A stretch of DNA of 64,000 bases from Phocaeicola_A sp045545095 (GCA_045545095.1 JAZQAG010000031.1:27401-91400), one strand, 5' to 3'; shown: positions 27,176 through 36,063, counted from the stretch's first letter. The notes: generated by a model from the sequence alone, not told the origin. Made by a program: numbers and translations.

Positions 27176-27853
27176 ATGGCAAAACAGACAAACAAACAGA
27201 CAGAAGTGAGTGTGGAAGAGGTAGTAAACAAATCGGAAGCATTCCTCACCAAAAACAAAAACACCATTTTGGGTGCTATCGTTGCAGTAATTGTACTTAT
27301 TGCAGGAGTGATTTGTTACAATAACTTCGTGAGTGCTCCTCGTGAGCAAAAAGCCGCAGAGGCTCTTTTCCCAGCAGAGCAATTGTTCCGCGCCGGTTCT
27401 TATGAAATGGCCCTCAATGGTGATTCATTGGGAACTGTAGGCCTTATCGAGATTGCTGAAGAATATGGTAGCACTAAGGCTGGTAATTTGGCTAATGCTT
27501 ATGCAGGAATAGCATTGGCACAGTTGAAGAAGTATGAAGAAGCCGTTGAGTATCTGAATGCTTTTAGTGCAGATGATGCAATGGTTGCTCCTGCCGTATT
27601 GGGTACATTAGGTAACTGCTATGCACAACTTGGCCAAAGCGAAAAGGCTGCTGCCACATTGATGGAGGCTGCTACCAAGGCTGATAGCCATTCGCTGAGC
27701 CCTATCTATTTATTAGATGCAGGTCAAATTTATGAGAACTTGGGTCAGTATGAGAAAGCGGTAGAGGCATACGAGCAAATCAAGAATAAGTACTTCAACT
27801 CTATGCAGGCTTACGATATCGATAAGTATATCGAGCGTGCTTCTAATCGTTGA
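27176..27853 (+). CDS. Membrane-anchored tetratricopeptide-repeat protein
   Basis: A 225-residue protein. After a polar N-terminus there is one transmembrane helix (~35-54, TILGAIVAVIVLIAGVICYN). A periplasmic region then carries about four TPR-like units (e.g. LANAYAGIALAQLKKYEEAV, GNCYAQLGQSEKAAATLM, IYENLGQYEKAVEAYEQI). The layout resembles YfgM/TPR_21-type proteins that attend protein export, but no specific partner is shown. Conserved placement between recF and ribH is common in Bacteroides. Confidence 0.8.
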   Translation: MAKQTNKQTEVSVEEVVNKSEAFLTKNKNTILGAIVAVIVLIAGVICYNNFVSAPREQKAAEALFPAEQLFRAGSYEMALNGDSLGTVGLIEIAEEYGSTKAGNLANAYAGIALAQLKKYEEAVEYLNAFSADDAMVAPAVLGTLGNCYAQLGQSEKAAATLMEAATKADSHSLSPIYLLDAGQIYENLGQYEKAVEAYEQIKNKYFNSMQAYDIDKYIERASNR

Positions 27854-27901
27854 ATTGTAGATATCTTCATTAATTAAAATACTAAGTGTTTTAGATCTTC
27901 T

Positions 27902-27986
27902 TCAGGCACGGATTACACGGATAAACACGGATGAATCTATAAATTATGGATCGTGTGCTTTCCTTGTAGCCCGTGCCTGATTTTTT
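27902..27986 (+). terminator. Long-loop inverted repeat with T-run after the TPR gene
   Basis: TCAGGCACGG (27902-27911) pairs with CCGTGCCTGA (27971-27980), followed by TTTTTT. The 59-nt loop holds the repeated word ACACGGAT. It is terminator-like, but the loop is long and the word is a dispersed Bacteroidetes repeat. Confidence 0.55.
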
Positions 27987-28034
27987 ATTCATACATTTGA
28001 ATTTCATCAATAATAATTTCATAAAAACAGAATT

Positions 28035-28529
28035 ATGGCTACAGCCTTTCATAATTTGTCGGATTACGATGCCGAATCTGTTCCTGATGCCTCCGCCATG
28101 CGTTTTGGCATTGTTGTATCTGAATGGAACAGTAATATTACAAGTGCTCTATTGGATGGAGCAGTTACCACGTTAAAGAAACACGGTGCGCTCGAAGAAA
28201 ATATTCTTGTGCAGACAGTGCCCGGAAGTTTTGAGTTGACGTATGGTTCAGCACAGATGATTAAGAGTGGTAAAGTGGATGCCGTGATTGCTATCGGATG
28301 CGTAGTGCGTGGTGATACTCCCCATTTTGATTATGTGTGTATGGGGGCAACGAATGGTATCACCCAGTTGAATACCGTATCAGATATTCCTGTAATATAC
28401 GGCTTGATTACGACCAATAATATGCAGCAAGCAGAAGACCGTTGTGGTGGAACTTTGGGTAACAAAGGAGATGAATGTGCCATTACTGCAATAAAAATGG
28501 TGGATTTTGCTTGCAAGTTAAAAAAATAA
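28035..28529 (+). CDS. ribH: 6,7-dimethyl-8-ribityllumazine synthase
   Basis: A 164-residue protein with the lumazine synthase motifs: IVVSEWNSNITSALLDGA (~28-45), VPGSFELTYGSAQM (~73-86), IGCVVRGDTPHFDYV (~96-110, substrate-binding RGxTxHF variant) and GLITTNNMQQAEDRCGG (~128-144). It makes the direct precursor of riboflavin and assembles into hollow capsids or pentamers. No FMN riboswitch is seen upstream; a -7 box TACATTTG is at 27992-27999. The tRNA promoter lies inside its 3' end. Confidence 0.95.
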   Translation: MATAFHNLSDYDAESVPDASAMRFGIVVSEWNSNITSALLDGAVTTLKKHGALEENILVQTVPGSFELTYGSAQMIKSGKVDAVIAIGCVVRGDTPHFDYVCMGATNGITQLNTVSDIPVIYGLITTNNMQQAEDRCGGTLGNKGDECAITAIKMVDFACKLKK

Positions 28530-28541
28530 GTCGTACCTTTG
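28511..28541 (+). promoter_or_regulatory. Promoter of the tRNA-Tyr/tRNA-Gly unit
   Basis: TTG (28511-28513), N20, TACCTTTG (28534-28541): a perfect match, overlapping the last codons of ribH. The tRNAs begin 41 bp later. Confidence 0.82.
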
Positions 28542-28581
28542 CAGCGCAATTGAGGATAAACCTCTTTCTTCAGTTGCTCTT

Positions 28582-28664
28582 GGGCAAATACCAGAGTGGC
28601 CAAATGGGGCAGACTGTAAATCTGCTGGCTTACGCCTTCGGTGGTTCGAATCCATCTTTGCCCA
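28582..28664 (+). tRNA. tRNA-Tyr (anticodon GTA)
   Basis: An 83-nt class II tRNA with acceptor GGGCAAA/TTTGCCC, anticodon GTA in ACTGTAAAT, long variable arm (TGGCTTACGCCTTCG region) and T-loop GGTTCGAATCC. CCA is not encoded. Confidence 0.95.
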
Positions 28665-28673
28665 CATAAAGTT

Positions 28674-28746
28674 GCGGAAGTAGCTCAGTTGATAGAGCAT
28701 TAGCCTTCCAAGCTGAGGGTCGCGGGTTTGAGCCCCGTCTTCCGCT
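28674..28746 (+). tRNA. tRNA-Gly (anticodon TCC)
   Basis: A 73-nt tRNA with acceptor GCGGAAG/CTTCCGC, D-arm GCTCAGTTGATAGAGC, anticodon loop CTTCCAA and T-arm GGGTTTGAGCCCC. The next bases complete TCCA, so CCA may be encoded. It lies 9 nt after tRNA-Tyr, in one transcript. Confidence 0.94.
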
Positions 28747-28753
28747 CCATAGT

Positions 28754-28780
28754 AGGATGTGTTGAACACATCCTTTTTTT
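28754..28780 (+). terminator. Intrinsic terminator after tRNA-Gly
   Basis: AGGATGTGT (28754-28762) pairs with ACACATCCT (28766-28774) around a 3-nt loop, followed by seven T. Confidence 0.92.
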
Positions 28781-28850
28781 GTATCCGGGAATTAGATATT
28801 CTACAGAGTTATTAATAATTTGAAGAATACAGTAGGATGCTTTTGGAAAA

Positions 28851-29765
28851 TCAAAGAGCCTTGTTGATAAAGTTTTTAATAGACATCTCGTCATCAGGGT
28901 GAAACCATGTGATGTCTTTGTCGCGTTTGAACCAAGTCATCTGCTTGCGCGAATAAATGCGCGAATTCTGCTTAATCTTTTCAATCGCAAAATCAAGCGT
29001 CCAAGTTCCGTCCAGGAACATGAATAGCTCTTTATAGCCCACGGTATTCAAGGAGTTGAGATGCCGATAAGGAAGAACATTCTTGACTTCATCCAATAGT
29101 CCCTCTTCTATCATTATATCTACTCTGCGATTGATGCGCTCGTAAAGCTCTTCCCGGTCACGTTTCAAACCTATTTTGATAATGCGGAAAGGACGTTCTT
29201 TCTCTGTTTGGGTACGGAAAGAGGTGTAAGTTCGCCCTGTCATGTGGCAAATTTCTAATGCATGGATAACCCGCTTCGGATTCTTTAAGTCCACAATGCG
29301 GTAATATTCTGGGTCGAGCAGGCGTAATTCGGCGCAAAGGGCTTCCAATCCTTCTGATTCATATCTTTCCATCATGAAAGCTCGTGTCTCTTCATCTACG
29401 GTGGGGATATCGTCTATGCCTTTGCATACAGCATCAATGTACATCATTGAACCGCCTGTCAATAAAACGCTTTCATTGGATTTAAAGAGTCGGGAGATAC
29501 ATTCTATGGCCTCTTCCTCATAACGGGCTGCACTATAATAATCCGTTAGAGAAAGATTTCCTACAAAATGATGCTTTACTCGTGACAGTTGTTCTTGAGT
29601 GGGGGAAGCAGTACCGATTTTTAACTCCGCATACATTTGGCGTGAATCAGCAGAAACGATATCGCAGCCCAACATTTCGGCGATGTTGAGACTGAGTTCT
29701 GTTTTTCCTACACCTGTGGGGCCAATCAGTACAAAGAGGGTTTTCAATGTGGTAAAACGTGTCAA
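28851..29765 (-). CDS. miaA: tRNA dimethylallyltransferase
   Basis: A 304-residue protein with P-loop GPTGVGKTELS (~15-25), DSRQMYAEL (~39-47), the catalytic/tRNA-contact region SLTDYYSAARY (~73-83) and LLTGGSMMYIDAVCKG (~100-115). MiaA prenylates A37 of tRNAs that read UNN codons. It is the last gene of the minus-strand run that carries lpxD, lpxC/fabZ, lpxA and the pRiA4b-type gene. Confidence 0.95.
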   Translation of the reverse strand: MTRFTTLKTLFVLIGPTGVGKTELSLNIAEMLGCDIVSADSRQMYAELKIGTASPTQEQLSRVKHHFVGNLSLTDYYSAARYEEEAIECISRLFKSNESVLLTGGSMMYIDAVCKGIDDIPTVDEETRAFMMERYESEGLEALCAELRLLDPEYYRIVDLKNPKRVIHALEICHMTGRTYTSFRTQTEKERPFRIIKIGLKRDREELYERINRRVDIMIEEGLLDEVKNVLPYRHLNSLNTVGYKELFMFLDGTWTLDFAIEKIKQNSRIYSRKQMTWFKRDKDITWFHPDDEMSIKNFINKAL

Positions 29766-29771
29766 TGTGTT

Positions 29772-29840
29772 AATGTGCCAATATGCTAATACCCCAATAC
29801 TGTCAATTTAAATTATAGGATATTAGCATATTGGCACATT
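29772..29840. repeat. Perfect 20-bp inverted repeat in the miaA upstream spacer
   Basis: Positions 29772-29791 are the exact reverse complement of 29821-29840 (words gtgccaatatgctaat), with a 29-nt loop. It fills the spacer between two genes of one transcript, like the TAGCTAC hairpins but with other words. Confidence 0.9.
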
Positions 29841-29846
29841 CTGTAT

Positions 29847-30404
29847 TTATTCATAAGGGATATTTTCGTCGAGTGAAGCGGCGTCTCCCATGCTGAATCC
29901 ATCCGGGTCGAATTCATCCATGTCGAAATCTTCGTCACCATAGAAATTCTCACCGAGATCCAAACTGGTGTCTTTGGCCATCAATTCGTCAAAGTCGATA
30001 ACTTGCTGTGGGGCTTCTCCATGTTTTTTGCTACAAACAGCTTTATCTATATCCTGTCCATAAAGAATCTCGGATAATTCAATGAAGAATACACGGTCCG
30101 CCAACGGATCAAATACATACAGCAAGTGACACTTCTCTTCGTCTTCACAAAGTTCGTTGAGTGGAGTCTCGCGCATGATGTAAGAGTCCTCTTCTGAACT
30201 GCTTCCCATATCTTCGAGAGTCACTTCCTGTTCTTTTTCCCAGTTCTCATCACACAAGAAGAATGATGTCATTTGATCATCTTTATAACCACAACTGCGC
30301 AAGATGCATTCATGCAAATCATAGAATGTGGCTTCCGAATCAATTTTGACTTCTCTGAGGAAATCATCTGCTTCGTCAGAGATAATGGTGAATCTATATA
30401 CCAT
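29847..30404 (-). CDS. Plasmid pRiA4b ORF-3-like protein
   Basis: A 185-residue protein. The N-terminal ~115 residues follow the pRiA4b_Orf3 pattern: VYRFTIISDEADDFLREVKI, then ATFYDLHECILRSCGY, SFFLCDENWEKEQEVTLED and CHLLYVFDPLADRVFFIEL. The C-terminal ~50 residues are strongly acidic (DEDFDMDEFDPD). The family's function is not established, despite the name. Conserved placement between lpxA and miaA in Bacteroides argues for a housekeeping role here rather than a mobile gene. Confidence 0.78.
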   Translation of the reverse strand: MVYRFTIISDEADDFLREVKIDSEATFYDLHECILRSCGYKDDQMTSFFLCDENWEKEQEVTLEDMGSSSEEDSYIMRETPLNELCEDEEKCHLLYVFDPLADRVFFIELSEILYGQDIDKAVCSKKHGEAPQQVIDFDELMAKDTSLDLGENFYGDEDFDMDEFDPDGFSMGDAASLDENIPYE

Positions 30405-30418
30405 AATTGTTCTGTGTT

Positions 30419-31186
30419 TTATCGGATGATTCCTCGTGACGAACTCTCAATGAATGTCACGATGTACTCAATCTCCGGACTCATAGGAATCTCGGCTTTG
30501 ATGCGCTCCAAGGCTTCGCTTACATTCAAACCGCTGTTGTAGATGAGACGGTATGCGTTGTGGATGTTTTCAATCAATTCATTGCTGAATCCACGACGGC
30601 GCAAGCCTATAAGATTGATACCACTGTATGCCACAGGTTCGCGGGCAGCGATGATATACGGAGGGATATCTTTACTAAAGCGAGTACCTCCTTGAATCAT
30701 GCCGTATCCTCCTACCCGGCAGAATTGGTGCATCAGGACGTTGGCGCTGACGATTGAATTATCATCAATGACAGTTTCTCCTGCCATCTTTGTACCATTT
30801 CCTATGATGCAATTGTTGCCCACAGCAGCATCGTGTGCCACGTGTACGCCTTCCATCAGAAGGTTGTTGTTGCCCACTACAGTTTTGTTTTTAGCTGCAG
30901 TACCGCGGTTGATGGTCACGTTTTCACGGATGGTATTATTGTCGCCCACCTCGGCTGTTGTCTCTTCTCCACGGAACTTCAAGTCCTGAGGAACAGCACC
31001 GATGACTGCTCCAGGGAAAATGCGGTTGCCATTTCCTATGCGGGCACCATAAAGGATATTCACATTGGCCATGATGACGTTGTTGTCGCCAATGACCACA
31101 TTCTTGTCGATGAAGCAGAAAGGACCAATTTCTACATTGTTTCCTATTTTGGCTTCGGGATCGATATAAGCTAATGGACTAATCAT
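30419..31186 (-). CDS. lpxA: UDP-N-acetylglucosamine acyltransferase LpxA
   Basis: A 255-residue left-handed beta-helix acyltransferase with many hexapeptide repeats (IGNNVEIGPFCFIDKNVVIG and onward). The catalytic histidine region is GVHVAHDAAVGN (~118-129), followed by the helical C-terminus (LRRRGFSNELIENIHNAYRL). It adds the first 3-hydroxyacyl chain to UDP-GlcNAc in lipid A synthesis. It is preceded by a 108-bp spacer filled by a TAGCTAC hairpin. Confidence 0.95.
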   Translation of the reverse strand: MISPLAYIDPEAKIGNNVEIGPFCFIDKNVVIGDNNVIMANVNILYGARIGNGNRIFPGAVIGAVPQDLKFRGEETTAEVGDNNTIRENVTINRGTAAKNKTVVGNNNLLMEGVHVAHDAAVGNNCIIGNGTKMAGETVIDDNSIVSANVLMHQFCRVGGYGMIQGGTRFSKDIPPYIIAAREPVAYSGINLIGLRRRGFSNELIENIHNAYRLIYNSGLNVSEALERIKAEIPMSPEIEYIVTFIESSSRGIIR

Positions 31187-31192
31187 ATCTTT

Positions 31193-31296
31193 TAGTTTTT
31201 AGCTACAAGCTATGAGCTACGAGTAATAGCTCAAAACTTGTAACTTGATTATTCTTCATATTAACTTGTAGCTCGTAGCTTGTCACTCGTAGCTTA
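31193..31296. repeat. TAGCTAC-word hairpin between lpxC/fabZ and lpxA
   Basis: The left arm AGCTACAAGCTATGAGCTAC... (31201-31224) pairs imperfectly with words CTTGTAGCTCGTAGCTTG and ACTCGTAGCT (31264-31294). The right arm runs into the lpxC/fabZ stop codon (31294-31296). The left side begins agtttttagctac, 7 bp from the lpxA start. The hairpin fills the spacer. Confidence 0.85.
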
Positions 31297-32679
31297 TTTG
31301 TTCTTTATTATCTGTGCCATGAATTCAGCTTCGCAGACAATCTTTTCGCCAACGAAGACATATCCCTTCATCGTTGAAATGCCACGACGGAGAGGAGCAG
31401 TCATTTCCACACGGAAGATCAATGTATCACCAGGCACTACTTTCTGGCGGAATTTTACTCCGTCAATCTTCATGAAGTATGTGCTCCAACGATCTGGTTC
31501 TTCTACTGAATTCAGTACAAGCAATCCTCCAACCTGAGCCATGGCTTCTACTTGCAATACGCCCGGCATGACAGGTTCTTGCGGGAAGTGTCCTTGGAAG
31601 AATGGCTCGTTGGCTGTTACATTCTTTACTCCCACGATGTAGTTGGCGCCAATCTCTATCACTTTATCCACCAATTGGAAAGGATAGCGGTGGGGGAGAA
31701 GTTCGCGGATGCGGTTCACATCCATGATGGGAGCATCATTCGGGTTATAGATAGGAGCTTGCACATCGTGCAATTTGATTTCTTTGCGGATAAGACGGGC
31801 AAACTTGTTATTCACCGTATGTCCGGGACGGGTTGCAATGATGCGTCCCTTGATGGGCTTACCGATAAGGGCAAGGTCGCCAATGATATCAAGCAGTTTG
31901 TGGCGGGCGGGCTCGTTTGAATGTACCAGAGGAATATGGTTGATATATCCCAATTTGGTCGCATCCATATGGGGAACTCCCATGATGTCAGCCAATTTGT
32001 CAAAGCGCTCCTGATCCATTTGGCGTTCATAGATGACGATGGCATTGTCCAAATCACCACCCTTTACCAGACCGGCATTGAGGAGGGGCTCGATTTCGCG
32101 TACGAATACGAATGTTCGGCTTGACGCAATCTCTTCAGCAAAGTTTTCCATATTGTCCAGTGTGGCAAACTGGTTGAACAAAACTTGCGAATCGTATGAA
32201 ATCAATGCATTGACACTGAAGTGCTCATCGGGGAGAATCATGATGGAGGAGCCAGTCTCCTCATCTCTGTATTCTATCTTAGACTTGATGATATAGTAGT
32301 CCTTGACTGCTGTCTGCTCTTCAAGACCAACTCGTTGGATGTTCTCAACGTAGAACTTGGCACTACCGTCCAATATGGGGAATTCAGGACCATTAACCTG
32401 AATCAAACAGTTATCTATACCTGCGGCATACAATGCAGCCATAGCATGTTCGATGGTGCTGACTTTGATGTCGCCTTTGCAAAGGACAGTTCCGCGAGTG
32501 GTATTTCCAACATTTTCTGCAACAGCATCAATGATAGGTTGTCCTTCCAAGTCGATACGCTGGATTTTATATCCATGGTTGTCCGGTGCTGGATTGAATG
32601 TCACGGTCAGGTTAAGCCCCGTGTGAAGGCCTTTTCCGCAAAGTGAAAAGCTGCCTTTTAGCGTCTTTTGTTTCAGCAT
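31294..32679 (-). CDS. lpxC/fabZ: Bifunctional LpxC deacetylase / FabZ dehydratase
   Basis: A 461-residue fusion. Residues 1-~300 are LpxC (MLKQKTLKGSFSLCGKGLHTG, zinc ligand region STIEHAMAALYAAGID ~73-88 and HKLLDIIGDLAL ~235-246). Residues ~315-461 are FabZ (HRYPFQLVDKVIEIG ~330, and HFPQEPVMPGVLQVEAMAQ ~365). LpxC carries out the committed step of lipid A synthesis. FabZ dehydrates 3-hydroxyacyl-ACP, competing for the same acyl pool. The fusion is standard in Bacteroidetes. Confidence 0.96.
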   Translation of the reverse strand: MLKQKTLKGSFSLCGKGLHTGLNLTVTFNPAPDNHGYKIQRIDLEGQPIIDAVAENVGNTTRGTVLCKGDIKVSTIEHAMAALYAAGIDNCLIQVNGPEFPILDGSAKFYVENIQRVGLEEQTAVKDYYIIKSKIEYRDEETGSSIMILPDEHFSVNALISYDSQVLFNQFATLDNMENFAEEIASSRTFVFVREIEPLLNAGLVKGGDLDNAIVIYERQMDQERFDKLADIMGVPHMDATKLGYINHIPLVHSNEPARHKLLDIIGDLALIGKPIKGRIIATRPGHTVNNKFARLIRKEIKLHDVQAPIYNPNDAPIMDVNRIRELLPHRYPFQLVDKVIEIGANYIVGVKNVTANEPFFQGHFPQEPVMPGVLQVEAMAQVGGLLVLNSVEEPDRWSTYFMKIDGVKFRQKVVPGDTLIFRVEMTAPLRRGISTMKGYVFVGEKIVCEAEFMAQIIKNK

Positions 32680-32684
32680 ATTAT

Positions 32685-33725
32685 TTATTTGTTCAATTGT
32701 TTTTTGAGTTCTTCAATTTCTTTCTGTAACGTATTGAGAGTGGCATACATGTCTGGCAATCTCTTGGTGACTACCGATGCGCGCGCAAACAACTTGGCGT
32801 CAATTGCAGGAGAACCCATGACGGTCTGTCCTCCCTTCATGTTGCCAGGGATGCCGGTTTGTGCACCTACAAACAGACGGTCTCCGATGGTTGAATGACC
32901 GGCAACACCAACTTGTCCGCCGAACATACACCATTCACCGATTTTAGTGCTTCCGGCGATACCGCATTGGGATGCCATTACCGTGTTGGCACCTACCTCT
33001 ACATTGTGGGCAACTTGGATAAGGTTATCCAGTTTGACACCCTTGCGGATGATGGTGGCTCCCATGGTGGCGCGGTCGATACAGGTGTTGGCTCCAACCT
33101 CTACATTGTCTTCGATGACAACGTTGCCTATTTGGGGAATTTTCTCGTAGCCATCGGCTGCAGGGGCATGTCCGAAACCATCGGCGCCAATGACGCTTCC
33201 TGCATGCAAGATGACGTTGTTGCCAATGCGGCATTCATGATAGATGGTAACGTTGGGATAGACGATACAGCCAGCTCCCACTTTGGCATAGTCACCAACA
33301 TAGGCATGAGCATGAATCTGTGTGTTATCGCCAATAACCGCATTCTCGCCAATGACGGCAAATGGGGCTATATACACGTTATTGCCGATTTGTGCAGAAT
33401 CTGAAATAGATGCTAAAGGACTGATACCAGTCTTTTTGGGCTTGCTCATTTCATAGAGCGTCAATAATTTGGCTATGCATTCATAAGCATTGTCCACCTT
33501 GATAAGTGTTGTCTTGACTTCCTTTTCAGGAACGAAGTCCTTGTTCACCAAGACAATGCTTGACTGTGTCTCATAAAGATAATGGGCATATTTAGGGTTG
33601 GCCAGAAATGATATGGCTCCAGGCATACCCTCTTCTATTTTTGCAAATGTTTGAACAGTAGCATTCTCGTCACCCACGACAATGCCTTGAATATATTCGG
33701 CAATCTGTTTGGCGGAAAATTCCAT
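32685..33725 (-). CDS. lpxD: UDP-3-O-(3-hydroxyacyl)glucosamine N-acyltransferase LpxD
   Basis: A 346-residue protein with an N-terminal uridine-binding domain (~1-100, MEFSAKQIAEYIQGIVVGDE), a long left-handed beta-helix (~105-300) containing the catalytic-His region LIQVAHNVEVGANT (~238-251), and a C-terminal helix (LNTLQKEIEELKKQL). It adds the second acyl chain in lipid A synthesis. The next gene starts 5 bp after the stop. It is first of the lpx group after a 155-bp spacer. Confidence 0.96.
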   Translation of the reverse strand: MEFSAKQIAEYIQGIVVGDENATVQTFAKIEEGMPGAISFLANPKYAHYLYETQSSIVLVNKDFVPEKEVKTTLIKVDNAYECIAKLLTLYEMSKPKKTGISPLASISDSAQIGNNVYIAPFAVIGENAVIGDNTQIHAHAYVGDYAKVGAGCIVYPNVTIYHECRIGNNVILHAGSVIGADGFGHAPAADGYEKIPQIGNVVIEDNVEVGANTCIDRATMGATIIRKGVKLDNLIQVAHNVEVGANTVMASQCGIAGSTKIGEWCMFGGQVGVAGHSTIGDRLFVGAQTGIPGNMKGGQTVMGSPAIDAKLFARASVVTKRLPDMYATLNTLQKEIEELKKQLNK

Positions 33726-33880
33726 TTTTTCTTAATTTCTTATGGTTACTTACACATCATATCGGGTACAATAAAGCTCAGTTTGTGCTTTCTCCCCTTT
33801 ATTAATTGTGCAAATTACGCATTTTTTTTTCAAATCTCACTACAATTAGCCAAATATTTATTATCATTTTCACACTTTTA

Positions 33881-35104
33881 TTATTCTAAACGTAATGTGC
33901 AAATGTAATATTTCCTGACTTTCTTGGATAGCGTAGATATATTCAGCATGTCAGAGGCATAGGCGATATCGTGTGTCTCGCCATCTTTGAACATGATGTC
34001 GATGCTATCATCCTCTTTACTGTACATGTCTTTTCCAATGGAATTGGTGCATAAGAAATACTCCGAATCCTTTAGGCTGATATTCAGGTGCGTACTTATG
34101 TCTTTAAGTAGCTTTGCTTTATATTCTTTACTGATTGGTTTGTCAGAGACTTCGACTCTGAAAAGCTTCCGGTTGATAATTCCTTTACTTAATGTGGATA
34201 GGATTATGTCCGGATGGTCACACCAGATTTTTAAGGAAGTCCAGATGTCGTTATCGTCTAATTTTGTATAATTATCTAAACAAATCGGATTTGTTTTGAA
34301 ATCTTCCGAAGTTATATTATTGTATAGAAAGAAATGAAGTGCAGGTGAGGCGAATAGATCAATGCCCTTTTCGGCCAGCTCCTTAGCACGTAATAGAGCG
34401 CTTACCAACATCTTTTCTGCGGCTACGGATGTTTTGTGCAGATATACTTGCCAATACATCAGCCGTCGTGCCATCAGGTAATTCTCTATAGAATAAATCC
34501 CTTTGGAGTCAACTACCAGATGGTCATCTTTTACATTCAGCATCTTGATGATACGTGCCGAGCCGATGTTGCCCTCCGTCACTCCCGTATAGAAACTGTC
34601 GCGTCGCAAGTAATCCAGACGATCCATGTCCAACTGGCTGCTGATGAGCTGGTGCAGGAACTTCTTCGGATATTCATCTTTGAATATCTGTATGGCCAGA
34701 TTCAGTTGCCCTTTCATCTCGTTGTTCATACGTTCCATCAGCATCAGTGAAATTTCCTCGTGGCTGATACCTTTCACTAATGTGTGTTCAAGTACATGTG
34801 AGAAAGGCCCATGACCGATGTCGTGCATCAGGATGGCGGCTTGTACGGCCTCGGCTTCGCTATCGAAGATAAAGTTTCCCTTCATCCTCAATGTATTGAT
34901 AGCCTCTGTGGTCAGGTAAAAAGCTCCTAATGAGTGTTGGAAACGCGTGTGTTGTGCCCCAGGATATACGATGGATGAGAGTCCCAGTTGCTTGATGCGT
35001 GTCAGACGTTGTAGGATAGGGTGGGTCACGATGTCGTAGAGCAACCCTTTGGGTATGTTGATGAATCCGAAGACAGGGTCGTTGATTATCTTGCGATCTT
35101 GCAT
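33881..35104 (-). CDS. HD-domain phosphohydrolase (dGTPase/SAMHD1-like)
   Basis: A 407-residue protein with HD-family motifs: HTRFQHSLGAFYLTTEA (~52-68), ILMHDIGHGPFSHVLEHTL (~91-109, metal-binding HD pair) and SSQLDMDRLDYLRRDSFYTG (~155-174). These are shared with dNTP triphosphohydrolases and the YdhJ-type family. The substrate is not determined by sequence. The gene lies between pyrF and lpxD, with a TAGCTAC hairpin immediately upstream. Confidence 0.87.
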   Translation of the reverse strand: MQDRKIINDPVFGFINIPKGLLYDIVTHPILQRLTRIKQLGLSSIVYPGAQHTRFQHSLGAFYLTTEAINTLRMKGNFIFDSEAEAVQAAILMHDIGHGPFSHVLEHTLVKGISHEEISLMLMERMNNEMKGQLNLAIQIFKDEYPKKFLHQLISSQLDMDRLDYLRRDSFYTGVTEGNIGSARIIKMLNVKDDHLVVDSKGIYSIENYLMARRLMYWQVYLHKTSVAAEKMLVSALLRAKELAEKGIDLFASPALHFFLYNNITSEDFKTNPICLDNYTKLDDNDIWTSLKIWCDHPDIILSTLSKGIINRKLFRVEVSDKPISKEYKAKLLKDISTHLNISLKDSEYFLCTNSIGKDMYSKEDDSIDIMFKDGETHDIAYASDMLNISTLSKKVRKYYICTLRLE

Positions 35105-35111
35105 GCTTTAT

Positions 35112-35204
35112 AGTTATTAGCTACGAGCTACAAGTTACGAGTGGAGGCAATAAACTATTTTTCTTATGTTTATTACTCACCCGTAACTTGTAGCTCGTAA
35201 CTCA
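35112..35204. repeat. TAGCTAC-word hairpin between pyrF and the HD gene
   Basis: A left arm of 25 nt (35119-35143) pairs with 35177-35203 with two or three mismatches around a ~33-nt loop. The left boundary reads AGTTATTAGCTAC, identical to that before pyrF. The right end abuts the pyrF stop codon (35205). Confidence 0.88.
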
Positions 35205-36023
35205 TTACTTATTCAATTGTTCAGCCATCTGCTCTTGTACTTTCTTGGCTTCTATGCCAGCCACTTCGGCAAAGCGCTCGGTCTTGTCTGCATAGATGAT
35301 GGCACGGCTTGAGTTCACGATGAGGCCACAATCTTTGGTCATACCATACTTGCATACTTCTTCGAGACTGCCGCCTTGTGCACCTACGCCAGGCACCAGC
35401 AAGAAGTGGTTGGGCACAATCTTACGGATGTCCTCAAACATGCGTCCTTGCGTGGCACCTACCACATACATCATGTTTTCATCGTTGGCCCACTCTTGGC
35501 TCTTGCGGAGCACTTTCTCAAACAGACGCTCACCTTCAGTGTCGGTGGTCAGCTGGAAATCGTGTGAACCTTTGTTGGATGTCAATGCCAACAGGATAAC
35601 CCACTTGCCTTCGTAAGTGAGGAAGGGAGTCACTGAATCCTCTCCCATGTAAGGAGCTACGGTCACTGAGTCAATATCCATCTCTTCGAAGAAGGTGCGT
35701 GCATACATTTGCGATGTGTTACCGATGTCGCCACGCTTGGCATCGGCGATGATGAACTGTTCGGGGTAATTCTTCTTGATGTACTCCACCGTCTTTTCGA
35801 ATGCAATCCATCCCTTCACACCCATGCTCTCGTAGAAAGCCAAATTGGGCTTGTAGGCGATACAATAGGGAGCGGTGGCATCGATGATAGCCTTGTTGAA
35901 GGCAAAGATAGGATCTTCCTCTTTCAAGAGGTGCTCAGGTATCTTCTTGATATCCGTGTCAAGTCCTACACAGAGGAATGACTTCTTCAATTTGATTTGT
36001 TCAATCAGTTGTTGTTTGTTCAT
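35205..36023 (-). CDS. pyrF: Orotidine 5'-phosphate decarboxylase (type 2)
   Basis: A 272-residue protein. The catalytic lysine motif ADAKRGDIGNTS lies at ~93-104, the substrate-binding start at FLCVGLDTDIKKIPEHL (~16-32) and the C-terminal phosphate site at VPGVGAQGGSLEEV (~216-229). It decarboxylates OMP to UMP. The length and motif spacing are those of the long type 2 enzymes of Bacteroidetes and actinobacteria. Upstream is the four-helix-bundle gene, whose stop codon lies inside a repeat arm. Confidence 0.95.
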   Translation of the reverse strand: MNKQQLIEQIKLKKSFLCVGLDTDIKKIPEHLLKEEDPIFAFNKAIIDATAPYCIAYKPNLAFYESMGVKGWIAFEKTVEYIKKNYPEQFIIADAKRGDIGNTSQMYARTFFEEMDIDSVTVAPYMGEDSVTPFLTYEGKWVILLALTSNKGSHDFQLTTDTEGERLFEKVLRKSQEWANDENMMYVVGATQGRMFEDIRKIVPNHFLLVPGVGAQGGSLEEVCKYGMTKDCGLIVNSSRAIIYADKTERFAEVAGIEAKKVQEQMAEQLNK

Positions 36024-36030
36024 GATTTAC

Positions 36031-36063
36031 AGTTATTAGCTACAAGCTACGAGCTACAAGTGA
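36031..36063. repeat. Left TAGCTAC arm overlapping the 3' end of the four-helix-bundle gene
   Basis: Starts AGTTATTAGCTAC, then agctacgagctacaagtg. The stop codon of the four-helix-bundle gene (36054-36056) and its last two sense codons are inside this arm. Confidence 0.88.

Noticed and set aside
27854..28034. FMN riboswitch before ribH
   Set aside because: None of the conserved RFN words are present; the spacer holds an inverted repeat with ACACGGAT words and a -7 box.
31294..32679. LpxC-FabZ fusion as a novel fusion
   Set aside because: This fusion is a well-known feature of Bacteroidetes.
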